This document shows, in pieces, positions 20,981 through 25,427 of a DNA stretch of 25,427 bases (position 1 is its first letter; each line of letters starts with the position of its first letter). The notes under the pieces were generated by a model, which ran no database searches, had not been told where the DNA came from, and saw only the letters and a list, made by a program, of their open reading frames with translations. The position numbers and the translations under genes were made by a program. Source of the DNA: an uncultured Oscillospiraceae bacterium (lineage in GTDB: Bacteria; Bacillota; Clostridia; Oscillospirales; Acutalibacteraceae); assembly GCA_900542575.1 (NCBI GenBank), contig UQOE01000024.1:1-25427 (forward strand), read 5' to 3'.

Positions 20981-23900
20981 TTGTATAAGAAAGTGCCAAC
21001 CGATATGGATTTTGTCGGCCGGGAACACGAGGTCTCCAAGTTCTGGAAGGAAGAGAAGATCTTCCAGAAGACTGAGGAGAAAAAGGGCCCGAGCTATGTC
21101 TTCTATGACGGCCCGCCGACGGCCAACGGCAAGCCTCATATCGGACATGTGGAAACCCGTGTCATCAAGGACATGATTCCGCGGTATCATACGATGAAAG
21201 GCTGCAACAGCCCGCGTAAGGCCGGCTGGGACACCCACGGTCTCCCGGTTGAAATTGAGGTCGAGAAAAAGCTCGGCCTGGACGGCAAGGACCAGATTGA
21301 GGAATACGGCCTGGAACCGTTCATCAAGCAGTGCAAAGAGTCCGTCTGGAACTACAAGAGCATGTGGGAGAAATTCTCCGACGCCGTCGGCTACTGGGCT
21401 GACATGGAGCACCCATATGTCACCTACGAAAACGACTATATTGAGTCTGAGTGGTGGGCACTGAAGGAAATCTACAACAAGGGCCTTATGTACAAGGGCT
21501 TCAAAGTCGTTCCCTACTGCCCGCGCTGCGGCACCCCGCTTTCCTCCCACGAGGTTGCACAGGGCTACAAGAACGTCAAAGAGCGCTCCGCTGTCGTCCG
21601 CTTTAAGGCAAAAGGCGAGGATGCCTACTTCCTGGCCTGGACCACGACGCCCTGGACGCTTCCGTCCAACGTCGCACTCTGCGTGAACCCGGAAGAGACT
21701 TACGCGAAAGTAAAATGCATTGACGGCTACACCTACTATATGGCAGAGGCGCTACTCGACACCGTCCTCGGCCCGCTCGCCAAAGAGGAGGGCCAGAAAG
21801 CCTATAAGGTCCTGGAGACCATGAAGGGCCAGGATCTTGAGTACCGCGAGTACGAGCCGCTCTATGACTGCTCGGTCCCCATTGTGGAGAAACAGCACAA
21901 GAAAGCGTATTTCATTGAGGTAGACGACTATGTCACCATGACCGACGGTACCGGCATCGTCCACGAGGCACCGGCCTTTGGTGAAGACGATGCCCGCGTC
22001 GGCCGCAAGTACGATATGCCGTTCGTCCAGCTCGTCGACGAAAAGGGCGACATGAAGCCGGAGACCCCGTTCGGCGGCCTGTTCGTCAAAGATGCGGACC
22101 CCGAGGTTCTCAAAGATCTCGACAGGCGCGGCCTGCTGTTCGACGCGCCGAAGTTTGAGCATGACTATCCGTTCTGCTGGCGCTGCGACACGCCGCTCAT
22201 CTACTATGCTCGCGAGTCCTGGTTTATCAAGATGACCGCGGTCAAAGACGATCTGATCCGCAACAACAACACGATCAACTGGGTGCCGAAGAGCATCGGC
22301 AGCGGCCGGTTCGGCAGCTGGCTCGAAAACGTACAGGACTGGGGTCTTTCCCGGAACCGCTACTGGGGAACCCCGCTCAACATCTGGGAATGCCCCGACT
22401 GCGGCGAGCGCCACTGCATCGGCTCCATTGAAGAGCTGAAGAGCATGTCCGACGACTGCCCGGATGAAATTGAGCTGCACCGCCCATACATCGACCGGGT
22501 CCACATCAAGTGCCCGAAATGCGGCGGTAAGATGCAGCGTGTCCCGGAGGTAATCGACTGCTGGTTTGACTCCGGTTCCATGCCGTTTGCGCAGCACCAT
22601 TATCCGTTTGAAAACCACGATCTGTTTGAGCAGCAGTTTCCGGCAGACTTCATCTCCGAGGCCGTCGACCAGACCCGCGGCTGGTTCTACTCTCTGCTTG
22701 CCATCTCTACGCTGCTCTTCAACAAGGCGCCGTTCCGGAACGTCGTCGTTCTCGGCCTGGTTCTCGATGAGAACGGCCAGAAGATGTCCAAATCGAAGGG
22801 CAACGCCGTTGATCCGATGGACGCCCTTCAGAAACACGGCGCAGACGCCATCCGCTGGTACTTCTACACCAACAGCGCCCCGTGGCTGCCGAACCGTTTC
22901 TACGACAAGGCCGTCGTGGAGGGCCAGCGCAAGTTCCTCGGCACGCTCTGGAACACCTATGCGTTCTTCGTACTCTATGCCAATATCGACGAGTTCGATG
23001 CCACCAAGTATCAGCTCGAATACGACAAGCTCTCCGTAATGGACAAATGGTGTCTCTCCAAGATGAATTCCATGGTCAAAGGCGTCGACCAGTGCCTGAC
23101 CGACTACAAGATTCCGGAGGCAGCCGCTTACCTGCAGGAGTTTGTCGACGACCTCTCCAACTGGTATGTCCGCCGCTGCAGAAGCCGTTACTGGGCCCAG
23201 GGCATGTCCCAGGACAAGATCAACGCCTACATGACGCTGTACACTGCCCTTGTTACGGTCTCCAAGGCCGCTGCCCCTATGATCCCGTTCATGACAGAGG
23301 AAATCTACCAGAACCTGGTCCGCTCCATTGACCCGGATGCTCCGGAGTCCATCCATCTCTGCGACTTCCCGACCGTCAACGAGGGCTGGATCAATCCTCA
23401 GCTCGAATCGGACATGGACGAAGTTCTCAACATTGTCACGCTCGGCCGCGCATGCCGCAACGGTGCCAATATCAAGAATCGCCAGCCCCTTGGCAAGATG
23501 TTTGTCAAGGCGGAGCACGCGCTGGACAGCTTCTACACCGATATCATTGAGGACGAGCTCAACATCAAAGACGTGGAGTTTGTCTCTGGTGACAGCACGC
23601 TGCTCGACTATACCTTTAAGCCGCAGCTGAAGGTCGTCGGTCCGAAATACGGCAAGCAGGTCGGCGCCATCCGCAAAGCACTTGGATCCATCTCCGACGG
23701 TATCGCCGCCAAAGAGCAGCTGGACAGCGAAGGTGCTCTGAAGGTTACGCTGGATGACGGCACGGAGCTCAGCATGACCGCTGATGAGCTTCTCATCGAG
23801 GCCAAGCAGAAAGCGGGCCTGTATGCCCTGTCTGACAAGGGCGTCACCGTCGCCATCGACACGAATCTGACCGAAGAACTGCTCCAGGAGGGCTTCGAGC

Positions 23901-24136
23901 GCGAGGTCATCTCCAAGATCCAGACCATGCGCAAAGATTCCGATCTCGAGGTTACCGACCACATTGTGGTCTATCTCCAGGGCAGCGACAAGGTCCTGGA
24001 TGTCGTCCGGAAGAATCCGGATGCCCTTCAGACCGCTGTTCTTGCCGATAAGCTGGTGCTCGACTCCGTGGGCGGCCAGTCCCGTGAGTGGGATATCAAC
24101 GGTGAAAAAGCTGCTATCGGAATTGAAAAGGCATAA
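20981..24136 (+). CDS. ileS: Isoleucyl-tRNA synthetase (long, eukaryote-like clade)
   Basis: I place the start at TTG 20981, eight bases after GGAGG (20968-20972); the first ATG in frame (21005) has no ribosome site. The 1051-residue enzyme charges tRNA-Ile. HIGH is at 53-56 (GKPHIGH) and KMSKS at 601-605. The editing domain lies between. CxxC pairs such as CPRC, CPDC and CPKC suggest bound zinc. The WDTHGLPVE segment is typical. Length above 1000 and the KPHIGHVETRVIKD context fit the clade-2 IleRS of many clostridia and Thermus. Some members of that clade resist mupirocin, but this cannot be judged here. The T-box ahead makes it responsive to isoleucine supply. Confidence 0.97.
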   Translation: MYKKVPTDMDFVGREHEVSKFWKEEKIFQKTEEKKGPSYVFYDGPPTANGKPHIGHVETRVIKDMIPRYHTMKGCNSPRKAGWDTHGLPVEIEVEKKLGLDGKDQIEEYGLEPFIKQCKESVWNYKSMWEKFSDAVGYWADMEHPYVTYENDYIESEWWALKEIYNKGLMYKGFKVVPYCPRCGTPLSSHEVAQGYKNVKERSAVVRFKAKGEDAYFLAWTTTPWTLPSNVALCVNPEETYAKVKCIDGYTYYMAEALLDTVLGPLAKEEGQKAYKVLETMKGQDLEYREYEPLYDCSVPIVEKQHKKAYFIEVDDYVTMTDGTGIVHEAPAFGEDDARVGRKYDMPFVQLVDEKGDMKPETPFGGLFVKDADPEVLKDLDRRGLLFDAPKFEHDYPFCWRCDTPLIYYARESWFIKMTAVKDDLIRNNNTINWVPKSIGSGRFGSWLENVQDWGLSRNRYWGTPLNIWECPDCGERHCIGSIEELKSMSDDCPDEIELHRPYIDRVHIKCPKCGGKMQRVPEVIDCWFDSGSMPFAQHHYPFENHDLFEQQFPADFISEAVDQTRGWFYSLLAISTLLFNKAPFRNVVVLGLVLDENGQKMSKSKGNAVDPMDALQKHGADAIRWYFYTNSAPWLPNRFYDKAVVEGQRKFLGTLWNTYAFFVLYANIDEFDATKYQLEYDKLSVMDKWCLSKMNSMVKGVDQCLTDYKIPEAAAYLQEFVDDLSNWYVRRCRSRYWAQGMSQDKINAYMTLYTALVTVSKAAAPMIPFMTEEIYQNLVRSIDPDAPESIHLCDFPTVNEGWINPQLESDMDEVLNIVTLGRACRNGANIKNRQPLGKMFVKAEHALDSFYTDIIEDELNIKDVEFVSGDSTLLDYTFKPQLKVVGPKYGKQVGAIRKALGSISDGIAAKEQLDSEGALKVTLDDGTELSMTADELLIEAKQKAGLYALSDKGVTVAIDTNLTEELLQEGFEREVISKIQTMRKDSDLEVTDHIVVYLQGSDKVLDVVRKNPDALQTAVLADKLVLDSVGGQSREWDINGEKAAIGIEKA

Positions 24137-24150
24137 ATCCGTAAAATAAT

Positions 24151-24186
24151 ATGGCGGTCCATCAATTTGGCGGATCGCCATTTTTA
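24151..24186 (+). terminator. ileS terminator
   Basis: ATGGCGGTCC pairs with GGATCGCCAT (one G-T pair) and is followed by TTTTT, 14 bases after the stop codon. Confidence 0.9.
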
Positions 24187-24235
24187 AACAAAAAGAGCCG
24201 TCGCACAGCCCATACCGGCCGTGCAGCGGCTCTTT
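24186..24235 (-). terminator. Terminator of the DUF368 gene
   Basis: A stem of about 15 positions (AAAGAGCCG ... CGGCTCTTT with GCAC/GTGC inside and a two-base mismatch) is followed on the minus strand by TTTTTGTTT. It faces the ileS terminator, so the two converging units are insulated from each other. Confidence 0.88.
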
Positions 24236-24258
24236 CCATTTTTTGAAAAATGATTTCT

Positions 24259-25215
24259 TTATTTGTCGCCGAGTTTGTAGGCACCGTAGAAGCCGAGAAC
24301 GGCGAGAACGACGCCGAGGATGTACTGGATGGCGGAAGTGCCGGCGAGTACGGTTCCGATGGAGGTCCAGGCCATATTCACCATGAAGAAGTTCTGGAGA
24401 ATGATGAGGATGGCGGAGCCGATGACGAAGCCTATGATGCCCCAGTAGGTGCGGGCCTCATATTTGTTCAGCAGCAGGCGGATGAGCTTGGAGATGAAAA
24501 CAATGCCGAGGATGATGCCGACGGCCCAGATAAGCAGAACCCCAACCGCATGTCCTTTGTCTGCGCCGGCAATTGTGAGGGCGGAGACACAGGCCATAAC
24601 CGGCTTATAATAGCCGACGGTCATAAGGAAGGCAGAGCCGGAGATTCCGGGGATAACCATGGTGGCAGCGGCAACGGCGCCGAGAATAACCCAGAGAATG
24701 GCTTTGCCGAAGGTGATCGTGGAGACGTCTGCACTGCCCTGATGCTGGAACAGGAACAGGAGGCCGATGGTAATGGCGAAAGTTATGACGCATGTGACAA
24801 TGTCGCTCGCGCTGGTTTTTTTCTCTTTCGTCTTTTGAAACAGCATCGGGAGTCCGCCGATGACGGCACCGAAGAAGAGCATGATAGTCGGGAACAGGTA
24901 GCGGTCCAGACATACGGTGATGACGCGGCTTCCGGCGAGGAATGCGATGACCACACCGATGAGAAGCGGAAGGATGAGGAACATGGCCCGGCCGAACTTC
25001 TTGAAGAGATTGCTCAGCGAGTCGATCAGCTTTTCATAAATACCCAGGATGAGGGCGAGCGTGCCGCCCGAGACTCCGGGGATGACATTGCCCAGTCCCA
25101 TGATAAAGCCGTCGACAATGTAGAGCAGAAACTGTACAATTTTGGAATGTTCTTTCGGCGGCGTTTCCGGTGCATCCTGTCGGTTGGTGACAGGAGCGGT
25201 ATTGGTCTGATCCAT
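24259..25215 (-). CDS. DUF368 membrane protein (PopT-type polyprenyl-phosphate transporter)
   Basis: I choose the ATG at 25215, with AAGGAAG six bases upstream (25222-25228); an ATG at 25236 has no ribosome site. The 318-residue protein has a soluble N-terminus of about 25 residues, then roughly 8-10 hydrophobic segments. Two related motifs, GNVIPGVSGGT (42-52) and MVIPGISGSAF (186-196), are the DUF368 hallmark and suggest an inverted-repeat fold. DUF368 proteins have been shown to recycle undecaprenyl phosphate across the membrane for cell-wall and surface polymer synthesis. It is a single-gene unit with its own promoter and terminator. Confidence 0.9.
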   Translation of the reverse strand: MDQTNTAPVTNRQDAPETPPKEHSKIVQFLLYIVDGFIMGLGNVIPGVSGGTLALILGIYEKLIDSLSNLFKKFGRAMFLILPLLIGVVIAFLAGSRVITVCLDRYLFPTIMLFFGAVIGGLPMLFQKTKEKKTSASDIVTCVITFAITIGLLFLFQHQGSADVSTITFGKAILWVILGAVAAATMVIPGISGSAFLMTVGYYKPVMACVSALTIAGADKGHAVGVLLIWAVGIILGIVFISKLIRLLLNKYEARTYWGIIGFVIGSAILIILQNFFMVNMAWTSIGTVLAGTSAIQYILGVVLAVLGFYGAYKLGDK

Positions 25216-25263
25216 ATTGATCTTCCTTTCTGACATCTAACGGGAAACCCTTATTCTATTGAA

Positions 25264-25292
25264 ATTATAGCAAGTTCGCAAACGGAGCACAA
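25264..25292 (-). promoter_or_regulatory. Promoter of the DUF368 gene
   Basis: On the minus strand TTGTGC (25287-25292), 17 bases, then a perfect TATAAT (25264-25269), about 48 bases before the start codon. Confidence 0.8.
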
Positions 25293-25320
25293 TGGGACAG
25301 TGCCGTATAGGACATGTTGT

Positions 25321-25349
25321 TTGCACTTTCAGGACAACTGGATTACAAT
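25321..25349 (+). promoter_or_regulatory. Plus-strand promoter for a gene beyond the window
   Basis: TTGCAC (25321-25326), 17 bases, TACAAT (25344-25349). A ribosome-site-like GGGGAGG follows at 25368-25374, but no frame after it stays open; an ATG at 25418 runs off the end. GGACAACTG occurs twice (25332-25340 and 25394-25402). The downstream gene cannot be identified. Confidence 0.5.
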
Positions 25350-25427
25350 CGTATCAGTAACCAAAAAGGGGAGGTTGATTGTAAATTGAAGTTGGACAAC
25401 TGAATAACAAAAGATCCATGGCTGGGT

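Noticed and set aside
21752..24181. Long open frame antisense to ileS
   Set aside because: Shadow of a codon-biased gene; no motifs, and it would start inside the ileS terminator.

Overview
The window looks like chromosomal DNA from an anaerobic Bacillota, most likely a Clostridia-type gut or rumen bacterium of moderate G+C. The reasons are strong AGGAGG ribosome sites on nearly every gene, U-rich intrinsic terminators after most units, an isoleucine T-box ahead of ileS, a pyruvate phosphate dikinase, an oxygen-sensitive style Fe-S flavoenzyme and an Rrf2/cysK pair. I cannot name the species from sequence alone.

Layout. 1-220: tRNA-Pro(TGG) on the minus strand with a consensus promoter and terminator. 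326-4644: central carbon genes malQ (4-alpha-glucanotransferase) and ppdK, each a separate unit. 4830-8856: a redox block consisting of a small 'barrel-less' amidohydrolase-like protein, a 941-residue Fe-S/FAD/NAD(P) oxidoreductase and an orphan hypA. 8876-9127: a debris zone with about five degenerate 40-bp hairpin repeats followed by a decayed second copy of the middle and end of hypA. 9181-20574: an accessory island of exported hydrolases. It has two lipase-like proteins on the minus strand (one apparently catalytically dead) and four paralogous exported metallophosphoesterases on the plus strand. The phosphoesterase array is interrupted by an IS200-like remnant and by a cysK-rrf2 pair on the minus strand. 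20667-24136: T-box controlled ileS with a TTG start. 24259-25215: a DUF368 (PopT-type) polyprenyl-phosphate transporter on the minus strand. The last 110 bases hold a plus-strand promoter for a gene beyond the window.

How the parts may work together. The lipase pair and the four phosphoesterases all carry signal peptides, and the lipase genes are divergent from the first phosphoesterase gene. Three of the four phosphoesterase genes share an upstream motif (TTTACRTT, 7 bases, TAMAMTGA) 29-43 bases before the start codon. This suggests a co-regulated surface system for scavenging phosphate or acyl chains from phosphodiesters and lipids; that is inference. The cysK-rrf2 pair looks like ordinary cysteine/iron-sulfur regulation, with a perfect inverted repeat over the cysK -35 box.

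The observations most worth following are the amidohydrolase-like protein lacking its catalytic barrel beside the Fe-S flavoenzyme, the phosphoesterase array with its shared motif and unassigned C-terminal domain, the lipase pseudoenzyme, and the hypA remnant with its 40-bp repeats.
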